Part shown: positions 39,101 through 51,100 of the stretch, piece by piece | How the letters are laid out: every line of letters starts with the position of its first letter | Position numbering within the stretch: the first letter of the stretch is position 1 | Assembly (NCBI GenBank): GCA_947568835.1 | Contig: OX387603.1 | Coordinates: 28,544,651 to 28,608,650, forward strand | Direction of reading: 5' to 3' | From: Protonemura montana | Taxonomy: Eukaryota; Arthropoda; Insecta; Plecoptera; Nemouridae | Length of the DNA stretch: 64,000 nucleotides | Notes under the pieces: model-generated | Told to the model about the DNA's origin: nothing | The model's input: the letters and a program-made list of their open reading frames with translations, nothing else | Databases searched by the model: none | Position numbers and translations under genes: made by a program

Positions 39101-42100
39101 GCGCTTGTCGAGAAGTGTCTAGAATATTCTGGAATTTTAACGTACGTCTCTCTTTCACCTTACACCCTATTCACAATATCCAGCCTCTTGGCACCCTATT
39201 CATAATATCCAGCCTCTTGACACCCTATTCACAATATCCAGCCTCTTGGCACCCTATTCACAATATCCAGCCTCTTGCCACCCTATTCACAATATCCAGC
39301 CTCTTAGCACCCTATTCACAATATCCAGCCTCTTGGCACCCTATTCACAATATCCAGCCTCTTGGCATCCTATTCACAATATCCAGCCTCTTGGCACCCT
39401 ATTCACAATATCCAGCCTCTTGCCACCCTATTCACAATATCCAGCCTCTTGCCACCCTATTCACAATATCCAGCCTCTTGCCACCCTATTCACAATATCC
39501 AGCCTCTTGGCATCCTATTCACAATATCCAGCCTCTTGGCATCCTATTCACAATATCCAGCCTCTTGCCACCCTATTCACAATATCCAGCCTCTTGGCAC
39601 CCTATTCACAATATCCAGCCTCTTGGCATCCTATTCACAATATCCAGCCTCTTGGCACCCTATTCACAATATCCAGCCTCTTGGCATCCTATTCACAATA
39701 TCCAGCCTCTTGCCACCCTATTCACAATATCCAGCCTCTTGCCACCCTATTCACAATATCCAGCCTCTTGGCATCCTATTCACAATATCCAGCCTCTTGG
39801 CATCCTATTCACAATATCCAGCCTCTTGCCACCCTATTCACAATATCCAGCCTCTTGGCACCCTATTCACAATATCCAGCCTCTTGGCATCCTATTCACA
39901 ATATCCAGCCTCTTGGCACCCTATTCACAATATCCAGCCTCTTGCCACCCTATTCACAATATCCAGCCTCTTGGCACCCTATTCACAATATCCAGCCTCT
40001 TGCCACCCTATTCACAATATCCAGCCTCTTGGCACCCTATTTACAATATCCAGCCTCTTGGCACCCTATTCACAATATCCAACCTCTTGGCACCCTATTC
40101 ACAATATCCAGCCTTTTGGCACCCTATTCACAATATCCAGCCTTTTGGCATCCTATTCACAATATCCAGCCTCTTGGCACTCTATTCACAATATCCAGCC
40201 TCTTGGCATCCTATTCACAATATCCAGCCTCTTGGCATCCTAGTCACAATATCCAGCCTCTTGGCACCCTAGTCACAATAGTCATCCTTTTCGAATTACA
40301 CAAAAAATAAAAACAGGTATGACACTTACTTAGAGTCTAGAGATCCCTTCTTGTAGTCGGTGTTGGTGGCAATGTGGATCTTCTTGGTGGGATCCTTGTC
40401 AAAGTCGAGGAACAGGTCCAGACTTCCGACGCGTGCTGTCCCGGTGATGGCCAAGTCTCCGCTGACCTTCAACTTGCGGTTCAGTTTCTTCAAGTCAACC
40501 GTCCCGGCCAAAGAGCCGACGCCATTGATGAACTTGAAAGTTCCTGAGCCATCCACTTGGTTTGTGATCAGCACCTGCAATTGTTTAGAGGTAAGAAATA
40601 TATCTCAAACTGATCAATTATCTCGAGATACAAAAATTACAAAATAAATAGTTGCACAGAAAGTTTTGGCAACTCACAAGAAACTGGACCGCAACACAGT
40701 TTTTAAACTTTAAAACTAGTATTTTCCAGTTCAAGAGTTTAAAAGATATGTTAAGCTCAAAGAGTTTCAAGTGTTTCAACGTTGGAAACCACATTTCCCA
40801 TGAGGTTAGCGTTAGCTACTGATTTACTCTGAAATGCTTTGGGTTATCTTGGCTCGGAGAATGCCTCGTCTCTCGCTTTGCTTATGACCAGCATCGCACA
40901 TACCTTGAATGTGCCAGTTGGACTCGATCCCTTGGTCAGCTTGGCAAACACATCGACGAGGTCCTTGCTTCCAACCGACGCTTTCACGTGAGCGTTGAAC
41001 ACCTGTGCATTTACTTCCAGACCAGTGTCCAGTCTGTGGGTAATAAGATCAAGTTTAGACAGTCATCGTCTGGTTTCCATTGGCTGTTCAATTCAGACAG
41101 TAGGTAAAGTTTGTGAGCATCGTCCGTATTATGGACGAGGACCTTGGCTGGTACCAGATATCATCACAGAGCAACATCCTGTCCACAATCAGTAACTCCA
41201 GGAAATGTCTTTGTATTGAAAGACAATTAAAGAAATCATTTTGCCTCGGACTGAAGCGAGGAACAACTTACAGTACATAACTTTCTAATATTTCTTGGTG
41301 TTTTAATGATTTGACAATGGAAATTTGACGCACCGAAAATATTGAATAAGCAAGGATATTTTATAAGTGGCAGAAAACAATATTTCTCTGTAGTTTATCC
41401 TGTCTTCCGACTAACGAGTTGATTCAGAGTGAAAGTGTCGCTGTAAATGAACTCTGTTCCTGCCGAATGTTAACCAGTCAACAAAGACTTGAAAGCAGGA
41501 TAGACCCAAGTTTCCCTCCCAGCAACCAGGAACCAGCCCCAGACTCACGTGTACGGTTCCGCGTTGCCGGGCACCTTGCCTACCAGGACCAGGCGCTGTT
41601 TAGCAGCACCGGCTTCTCTCTGGCATGTTATGTCAGCGTTGAGTTCGTATCGCCCACCGGGAGTGAGTTCAAGCGACGTCGTGAACTTGTTCTCGTGCTC
41701 AGAAACCACAACCCGGTGACTTGAAAACTTAACACCGCTGTCCAGAACTTTTGCCTGGAACATCAGAGTGAACCCGTTTTAACAACTAAACAGTTTCGTG
41801 GGCGTCTTTTAGATACAGAAACGTTTCATCGTTGAGTGCAGGTTCTAGGTAGAGTTTCAACGTCAATGTTACAGTCTCTGCGTGAAAGATGGCCGCCAAA
41901 TGACTACCTTACCGACAAAAATGCAGAGTACCGGAACATCACGTTAAGTGGAGCCACTGTCGTATGAAATTTAATTTCGATATTTCTCGTAGGTTAACTC
42001 GCTTTTTAATATCGTTACGTGTATATCAATCGTTGAGGTAAACATTGATGGAGATTTTTTGAGCATGAAAAGTTTCAAAAGCGAGTTAACCTACGAGAAA

Positions 42101-45100
42101 TATCGAAATTAAAATTCATACGACAGTGGCTCCACTTACGTGATTGTCCGGTACTCTGCATTTTTGTCGGTAAGGTAGTCATTTTTCTCTCAGAGACTGT
42201 AACATTGACGTTGAAACTTTACCTACAACCTACACTCAACGGTTTCATTGTACAACATTGTACAATATTTATTTTTGATTGATTAACCAATCAATTCACC
42301 TTCTTTGTCAAAGTGTAATTGAATAGGTTTTAGCAAATTAATGCCCAAGGAAAACTGTTCTGGTTCATCTGATGACCTGACACAAATCTGAAAATGTTAC
42401 GTGTTATTTCAACTCATGCTCTGGAGAAAATGTTTCAAGGGGATGACACGATGCCAGAGCAAAGATTATTGCAACAAAACAAACGGACTACACAGCCATG
42501 TTGATTCACTCACCTCAAACTCGACGTCATAGTCGCGAGGTGCTACGGTGCTGTGCTTTGCATGCAATGCAGACTGCACCTTGTACTTGTCGTATGTGCC
42601 TGCAAGGTCGTAGGTGACGCTCTTGGGGCCAGCGCTTCCCTCGATGTGTCCATCAACGCCCAACACGGGGTACGTGACTGAAACATTCAGACATTGCTTT
42701 CAATTCAGTCGCAGCTAGCTATTTAAATGTCAATCTAGATTCATGCGGCTCAATCCGTATCCTAAGCTAGTAATAAACAGACATTGATAATCCTGATTGA
42801 GACCTGATATCAAAGATTTAAAGTGTAACAAAATGGCTTTAACAGCCAGCCTAGACTAAAAAAATACACCGGTAACAAAGTAAATTAATTTGAATTCAAG
42901 CTTGATTAAACCTCCTAGACTTATCAAAATTAAACCCGCCTCGGGCAAGATTGTTGATAAAGCACGTGTGTGATGCATGCCTCGAGTTCTAATCAATATT
43001 TGTTGCCTTGTCAAAGTACCTTTGCCCTTTCCAGAGAACGCGAAGTCCTTGGAGTTGGTCCACTTGCGCGTGGCAGAGACAGATGCTGTCAGCCGCGAGT
43101 CAGTGCTAGCTAGATCCTTGCCGTGCACGACCACCAGGTTAGAGTCGAGCTGTCAACAGAAAGTACTGAAGGTTAACACGGCCACATTGATGCCCTGATT
43201 TGTGTTAAAAGATTTTTTTCAATTCCCTACTGCCGTTCCAAAGTTAAACATTGAAAAGTCCACAGTGGATGGCAAAGAGGCAAATTTAAAAACCAGTTAA
43301 GTCCACTTTGGGTCAAAATGAGCTAGATGTGAATCTGTGCTGAAACCAAGCTTATCCATCGAAATGTTAAAGGGGCATTTATCCTTCAAAATTATTTTTT
43401 ACCATAGATTTGTGACTTTAGTATGAATTGAAATGGACCTATTTAAAAGAATGTTATGAAAAAATGGATCTGCAATTAATTATCTAAGATTTGTGGCTTT
43501 TTGCGCGGCGCGATCTGCGAGCTGAGTACGATTCTCTTGTAGAAACTGTCTTTCCCTGCGGCGGCTCCGTCGGCCAAAGTCACCAAAAGTCTATCCCCTC
43601 CCTGACCGATTCTTTTTTCCGAGCGCTGTCGCTGCCGCTACTGCTCGGCCGCGGCACGCTCAGTGAGGTACTGCACGAAAATACGCAGCATGCTAATTAC
43701 ATACCTGCGGTAATTCGCTTACTGTAGCTAAACGAATGATTGTATCGTAAAGCCAAATTAATTCAACATAGAGGAAGAATTGAGGACTTTGCTCAAATTG
43801 TTTGAATTTTATCTGATGAGAGGTTTGTCTAGGTACTAGGGGTCGAAAAAACACTACGGGTTATTTCTTATGGGAGTATTTTTTCTAAGCAACCAAGCCG
43901 AAAAACGCGGACTTTGGCAATTTCTGCACGGACGGCCGTGGACACAGGAGTTTATTTTTATAGTCAAAATGCCATTATTTAATCTTCCAAATCTATGGTA
44001 AAAAATAATTTTGAATGGTAAATACCGCTTTAAAAGCCTGGTAGGTTACAAATATAGTTTCTTAAATTACAAAAATAGTCCGTGTGAAAATTTTCAGCAA
44101 CGCACTTTCTGTGGGTTTTTTTCATTTCCTAAACATTTTCGGAAATGTGCTTGACTTGTTTTAGCATTATCCTGTTCTCTGGTGGCATCATCTTCAAGAG
44201 AAGAGTCTGACTGACCTGTTCGTCGGTACGGTGGTAATCCCACTTGAGCAAGACACCGAAGTCTGGATGAGTTGAAGCGGTGACTTCTGCCTCGACGTTG
44301 AACTGCTTGGGTCCAAGTTTCTGCAACTTGCTCTTGACGGAGACCGTCTTGTCTTGACCGTGAGTCACCTTCAGATCGGACGAGATGGAGTTGGGATCGT
44401 TGGCGACCCAGCCGGACAAAGAAACCTGCGGAAACAAGGTACGCGTCAGAGGAAGCTTGAAACGGGACAAGGTTCAGCTTGTTAAAGTACATCTTGGCTG
44501 ATTAACATAGGACACAACCACACGAAATCTTTCTTTTCACTTAAACATCTGCTTCGATTTGAACCAAATTTGCAAAGTACATTTTTGTGTATTTAACTTA
44601 GACACCCTGCATTTTTCAAAGTAATCAATCATATAATCGTGGAACTATTCCAAATGTACAAACATTTTCAGAACTCCAGAAAGTTTACAAAATCAATTTA
44701 CAATAGCTTTGTGACAAGGAACTCATCAGCAGAAAGCTTGCACTGAACTGGGTCTAGATGGCACTGAACTGGGTCTAGGTGACACTGAACTGGATCTAGG
44801 TGGCACTGAACTGGGTCCAGGTGGCACTGAACTGGGTCTAGGTGGCACTGAACTGGGTCTAGATGGCACTGAACTGGGTCTAGATGGCACTGAACTGGGT
44901 CTAGGTGGCACTGAACTGGGTCTAGGTGGCACTGAACTGGGTCTAGGTGGCACTGAACTGGGTCTAGGTGGCACTGAACTGGATCTAGGTGGCAGTGAAC
45001 TGGGTCTAGGTGGCACTGAACTGGGTCTAGATGGCACTGAACTGGGTCTAGATGGCACTGAACTGGGTCTAGGTGGCACTGAACTGGGTCTAGGTGGCAC

Positions 45101-48100
45101 TGAACTTGGTCTAGGTAGCACTGAACTGGGTCTAGGTGGCACTGAACTGGGTCTAGGTGGCACTGAACTGGGTCTAGGTGGCACTGAACTGGGTCTAGGT
45201 GGCACTGAACTGGATCTAGGTGGCACTGAACTGGATCTAGGTGGCAGTGAACTGGGTCTAGGTGGCACTGAACTGGGTCTAGGTGGCACTGAACTGGGTC
45301 TAGATGGCACTGAACTGGGTCTAGGTGGCACTGAACTGGATCTAGATGGCACTGAACTGGGTCTAGGTGGCACTGAACTGGGTCTAGGTGGCACTGAACT
45401 GGGTATAGGTGGCACTGAACTGGGTCTAGGTGGCACTGAACTGGGTCCAGGTGGCACTGAACTGGGTCCAGGTAGCACTGAACTGGGTCTAGGTGGCACT
45501 GAACTGGGTCTAGGTGGCACTGAACTGGGTCTAGGTGGCACTGAACTGGGTCTAGGTGGCACTGAACTGGGTCTAGGTGGCACTGAACTGGGTCCATGTG
45601 GCACTGAACTGGATCTAGATGGCACTGAACTGGGTCTAGGTGGCACTGAACTGGGTCTAGGTGGCACTGAACTGGGTCTAGGTGGCACTGAACTGGGTCT
45701 AGGTGGCACTGAACTGGGTCTAGGTGGCACTGAACTGGGTCTAGGTGGCACTGAACTGGGTCTAGGTGGCACTGAACTAGGTCTAGGTGGCACTGAACTG
45801 GATCTAGGTGGCACTGAACTGGATCTAGGTGGCAGTGAACTGGGTCTAGGTGGCACTGAACTGGGTCCAGGTAGCACTGAACTGGGTCTAGGTGGCACTG
45901 AACTGGGTCTAGATGGCACTGAACTGGGTCTAGATGGCACTGAACTGGGTCTAGGTGGCACTGAACTGGGTCTAGATGGCAGTGAACTGGGTCTAGATGG
46001 CACTGAACTGGGTCTAGGTGGCACTGAACTGGGTCTAGGTGGCAGTGAACTGGGTCTAGGTGGCACTGAACTGGGTCTAGATGGCACTGAACTGGGTCTA
46101 GGTGGCACTGAACTGGGTCTAGATGGCAGTGAACTGGGTCTAGAAGGCACTGAACTGGGTCTAGATGGCACTGAACTGGGTCTAGATGGCACTGAACTGG
46201 GTCTAGGTGGCACTGAACTGGGTCTAGGTGGCACTGAACTGGGTCTAGGTGGCACTGAACTGGATCTAGGTGGCACTGAACTGGGTCTAGATGGCACTGA
46301 ACTGGGTCTAGGTGGCACTGAACTGGATCTAGGTGGCACTGAACTGGGTCTAGGTGGCACTGAACTGGGTCTAGGTGGCACTGAACTGGGTCTAGGTGGC
46401 TTTGAACTGTATCTAGGTGGGAAAGTAACGAACCTTGCCGGCGGGTGCCGTGACGACGATGTTGTTGAATGTCACTTTCCTTGCATCCCCGGTCTTGTCC
46501 ACCGTGACCGTACCTGAGAAAACACAGACACATTTTGTTGAACGGTCGATGGCATTTTGTACGTACGTCGCATGCGTGTCAACAAAATGTCTTTGTGGTC
46601 ATTTCTTAAATGTACGAGATTAGAAAAGCCGAAAAAAGCTTACGTAAATTACGATCTTACGACATATTAACATATTTAAATACGAACAGTGAAATGAATT
46701 AACTTGCATTACCTCTATCTGCAAACTTACCTTCAACGCCATACTCTAGCTTGCCCTTCTTGCCAGCTTTCTTGCCCTTGTCCTTGCCGGGACCGCTGTA
46801 CTCCAGTAGCGGCTTATATGTCTTGTGACCTTCACTGCCAGTCACTTCAGCACCGAGCCGAGCTGAGAACTCTTGTCCGTCATTGGTCAGCTTTCCGTTC
46901 AGAGAGACTTCCTTGTCAGTGTTGACCAACACCACTGGAAGAGAGGTTCCGATGTTATACTAATGCTCGTGGTGGAGAAATATGGAAGCTGTGTGCTTGG
47001 ATAGCTGAGTTGGATTCGTTGAGTGTAGTAGGAACTGGTTGCTAGATGAAGATGCTGAGATCGCCTGACAGAGCTTCTCAATTCTGCTATCTTATGTTAC
47101 CACGGGTATATCATGGCCTAGCATAGGAGGTTCAATGGTAGATTCAACGTTTGGTAGCCATGGAGATGCTGAGATCGCCTGACAGAGCTTCTCAATTCTG
47201 CTATCTTATGTTACCACGGGTATATCATGGCCTAGCATAGGAGGTTCAATGGTAGATTCAACGTTTGGTAGCCATGGAGATGCTGAGATCGCCTGACAGA
47301 GCTTCTCAATTCTGCTATCTTATGTTACCACGGGTATATCATGGCCTAGCATAGGAGGTTCAATGGTAGATTCAACGTTTGGTAGCCATGGAGATGCTGA
47401 GATCGCCTGACAGAGCTTCTCAATTCTGCTATCTTATGTTACCACGGGTATATCATGGCCTAGCATAGGAGGTTCAATGGTAGATTCAACGTTTGGTAGC
47501 CAAGTAGTAGGAACTGGTTGATTTACGTTCAGCGCTGGCTGTTTTGTACGGCGAGGTAAGGCTGACTCGAACTTCACGGTTCGGTTGGATCTTGCTTTCG
47601 AAGAGAAGCTCCACCTTACGATTGGTCTTTGAGTTGGGGGTATCAACCAGGATCTGCAGCTTCTTGTGGTTCGCATCTGCAACAAACCAAGCGTTAGGAC
47701 ATCCAGAATTGCTCAACGTTTACAATATTTCTTGTTCATATCGCTTTAAAAACTGAACTTTTTTCTTTTCCTCCGTGAATTTCATTTAGCCGATACGTCC
47801 ACAATAAACGAATTCCAACTGCCAGCGTACATAACCTTTATGTGGGATGAAAATAATGTGTGTAACAAGCCGTTCAGAATTTATCTTGTAAATGCAAATA
47901 CTCTGCAAGGTGAAAGGTGCCGACTTCCTCAGGAATTTTGGCAAGATCATTTCAGTCGCTATGAAAGCTACTGGCAAGATTTGTTCAGTTTGAAGATACC
48001 TATAGCAGTATTTTCGACTAGCTTTACTGTTGGTGTATTTCACGTGCATTTGCGTTTGGTCCAGTTTTCCATTATAAACTATTTAAACAAACTAAAAGTG

Positions 48101-51100
48101 TATCTACATTCAAACAATAAGCTAAACTAGTGAATGGTAAATAGTTAACTATGATAATCTCATTTAATTTGGAGCTCCGTACAATTATTTAAAGAAATGT
48201 CAAGTGACTTTTGAAGTGAAAAATTATTTTTTAAGTATGAAATATCAGGGAAATGTTTAAAACTCGGACAGAATTGTTTGTTACATATTTAGTATTGTAT
48301 GTTCCTTCATGCACATGTGGCATTACATAGCCCCTTGGTGGACGGCTTGGTGTAAGACTGCCACTCACCGGCGGTTTTAGCGACTCTGAACTTGTAGTTG
48401 GCTACGTCGTCGCTCTCGACAGTGAGTTGGAATCGTGCTGGGCCGTTCAACGGAAACAAAGCTGCCTTGGAGTTGATGCCCTCGACAGGGACAGCAACCT
48501 CTCCACAGAATGTCAGACCTACCAGCGGTGACAGCTGATCGAAGCAGCCGTGGTAGTCTTTCCTGAAAAACACAGATATACTAGTGTTAAAGTCCTCTTA
48601 TATTTTACCCACTTCTCCTCAACAAAATTATACTGTCTTCATATCACAAGGTTCATATCACGGCGTTTGTTAATTTCTTTTAAGAAGACTTACACTCAAT
48701 GCTATGACTTTTGTTTCTACTCCTTTTTTTTTACATTTTTATTTATTCGAGTTTGATATTTTACAAAAAATGTAAATAAATAAAGGAAAATTGGAATAAA
48801 TATCCACATAAGCCTTGGCTTGTGAGAAGGAAAGTAAGCGACATTTCTTATTAACTGAGTAAGGTAACTTATATCAAACAAGCATTAATATCATAGTGGA
48901 TTTAGGACCCAATCAGAGGAGTAGCAGTAAGTGAATCGATCTGATCACCCATTACAATTCCAGGCTTACTTTCTTACTTGGCTTAGAAATAATAAAAAGT
49001 CTTCATATAATTAATTGGGTAAGTTAATTTCATGACATCAGTGTACAAACTTTACTCATATTATTCTAAGGAGGTAAATTTAGAACCTAACAACTTTAAT
49101 ACAAATTTAACAACAAAAACTATAAATAAATGGAGGTTCAATGGTAGATTCAACGTTTGGTAGCCATGGAGATGCTGAGATCGCCTGACAGAGCTTCTCA
49201 ATTCTGCTATCTTATGTTACCACGGGTATATCATGGCCTAGCATAGGAGGTTCAATGGTAGATTCAACGTTTGGTAGCCATGGAGATGCTGAGATCGCCT
49301 GACAGAGCTTCTCAATTCTGCTATCTTATGTTACCACGGGTATAACATGGCCTAGCAAAGGAGGTTCAATGGTAGATTCAACGTTTGGTATCCATGGAGA
49401 TGCTGAGATCGCCTGACAGAGCTTCTCAATTCTGCTATCTTATGTTACCACGGGTATAACATGGCCTAGCATAGGAGGTTCAATAGTAGATTCAACGTTT
49501 GGTAGCCATAGAGATGCTGAGATCGCCTGACAGAGCTTCTCAATTCTGCTATCTTATGTTACCACGGGTATATCATAGTCTAGCATAGGAGGTTTAATAG
49601 TAGATTCAACGTTTGGTACCCATGGAGATGCTGAAATCGCCTGACAGAGCTTCTCAATTCTGCTATCTTATGTTACCACGGGTATAACATGGCCTAGCAT
49701 AGGAGGTTCAATGGTAGATTCAACGTTTGGTAGCCATGGAGATGCTGAGATCGCCTGACAGAGCTTCTCAATTCTGCTATTTTATGTAATCACGGGTATA
49801 AGTTCCAACGGCCACCTCAATTTCATGCAATGATACTTCTTTATAAGAAGGTTGAGCCACTATTTCACCAACCTCTTGGCAACGATTGCGATGGCGGTCT
49901 CGACAGGGGCGTGTCCACGCTCCCTGACTGAAACGTGGACGTCGCTCTTGAACGAGACGATGTCTTGCTTCTTGAGTGGCAGGCCGACGGAGATGTCGAG
50001 GCCGCCTCCCTCCACTGCGTGGGCGTCGATGTTGACTCCGGTGGAAGTGTGCAGCGTCGCAGCCAAGGTCTGACCGGCCTCCACAGCGAACGCATCGATG
50101 AAGAGGGAACCGGTGACCTCGATTGCACCGCTACCAGAAAGAAGGGGCAACGTTAGTGAAATAATGGATTCTTTACCCGCCATATTTCTTACCCTTTGTT
50201 TAAAGTGGGTTAGGTTTGTGAATGTCCTGAGCCTTCTAACTCGGTTATGAAATTGTGGGGGATTCTTTCCGCCATCTTTCAAACCTCGCGCCGGTGTGGT
50301 GGCACGAGACAAGGTAGACTACAGTCGCGTTAGTTAGTCTTACCTTGCCACAGCCTGGTGAACTCTGACTACACATTGCCAACTTTAGAATGCAAAATTA
50401 AGCCAGTCTTCACCGGGGAGTTTGAAAATTAACCAGGAAATTATGAAGGAACAATAAATCTCGCATTTAAATTCTTTGTGAATTAATCAGTTCATTTAAA
50501 CGTGAAACTAAATCTATTGAAAAATAAGAACTTAAATACAAAACTAAAAGTCCTAATGACTTCTGCTAAATACCTGCCGTACACTAGCGGATTCTAGCAA
50601 TGGCTGCCAAAGAGTGGTTTGCAAGCTTGGGTGCATGCCAAAACCTGATAAAAGTTAAAAGTAATCCAAAAATATATTAATTTGAACTTTGGTTGTTTCA
50701 GATTTTTTTTTTTTTATTAAATATTTATTTTTACTGAAATTATTAAATGTTTCAACAACAGAAAAACTTTGTTTTTTCCTACTTTTAAATCGGATATTTA
50801 ACAGTAGCATCATGGTGTCATGATTTCTAGGTTGGTACAAGCACCCCAGAAAGTGGCAAACTCAAATTAATTCTAGTGTACGTTCGACTAGAATGGACAA
50901 CGGCTCGCTGCGATCTCATCATCTCAACAATTTGCATCTACGGTTTTACGACGCATCCGGTGTCAACAAACTATAAGTAAATACGACCTGCCATCTTGTA
51001 TTATTGTGTATATTGGGCAAAGCATCCAGGAATATTTGCCTGGACTTCCGTAGACTTGTTTAGATTCTGCTACCATGACATTTAATGACTTTTAGAAGCC

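Noticed and set aside
39115..40310. Plus-strand frames of SSLLPPYSQYPAS type
   Set aside because: Inverted copy of the 29-bp minisatellite; no gene features.
44698..46533. 611-codon frame of LDPVQCH repeats joined to a short unique segment
   Set aside because: Minisatellite of 7 codons inside an intron; the real exon 20 lies in another frame and ends at 46434.
49869..49872. Alternative exon 16 donor GTGAAA four bases into the intron
   Set aside because: It would leave phase 0, incompatible with exon 17, which needs two bases carried over; AG|GTTGGT satisfies this.
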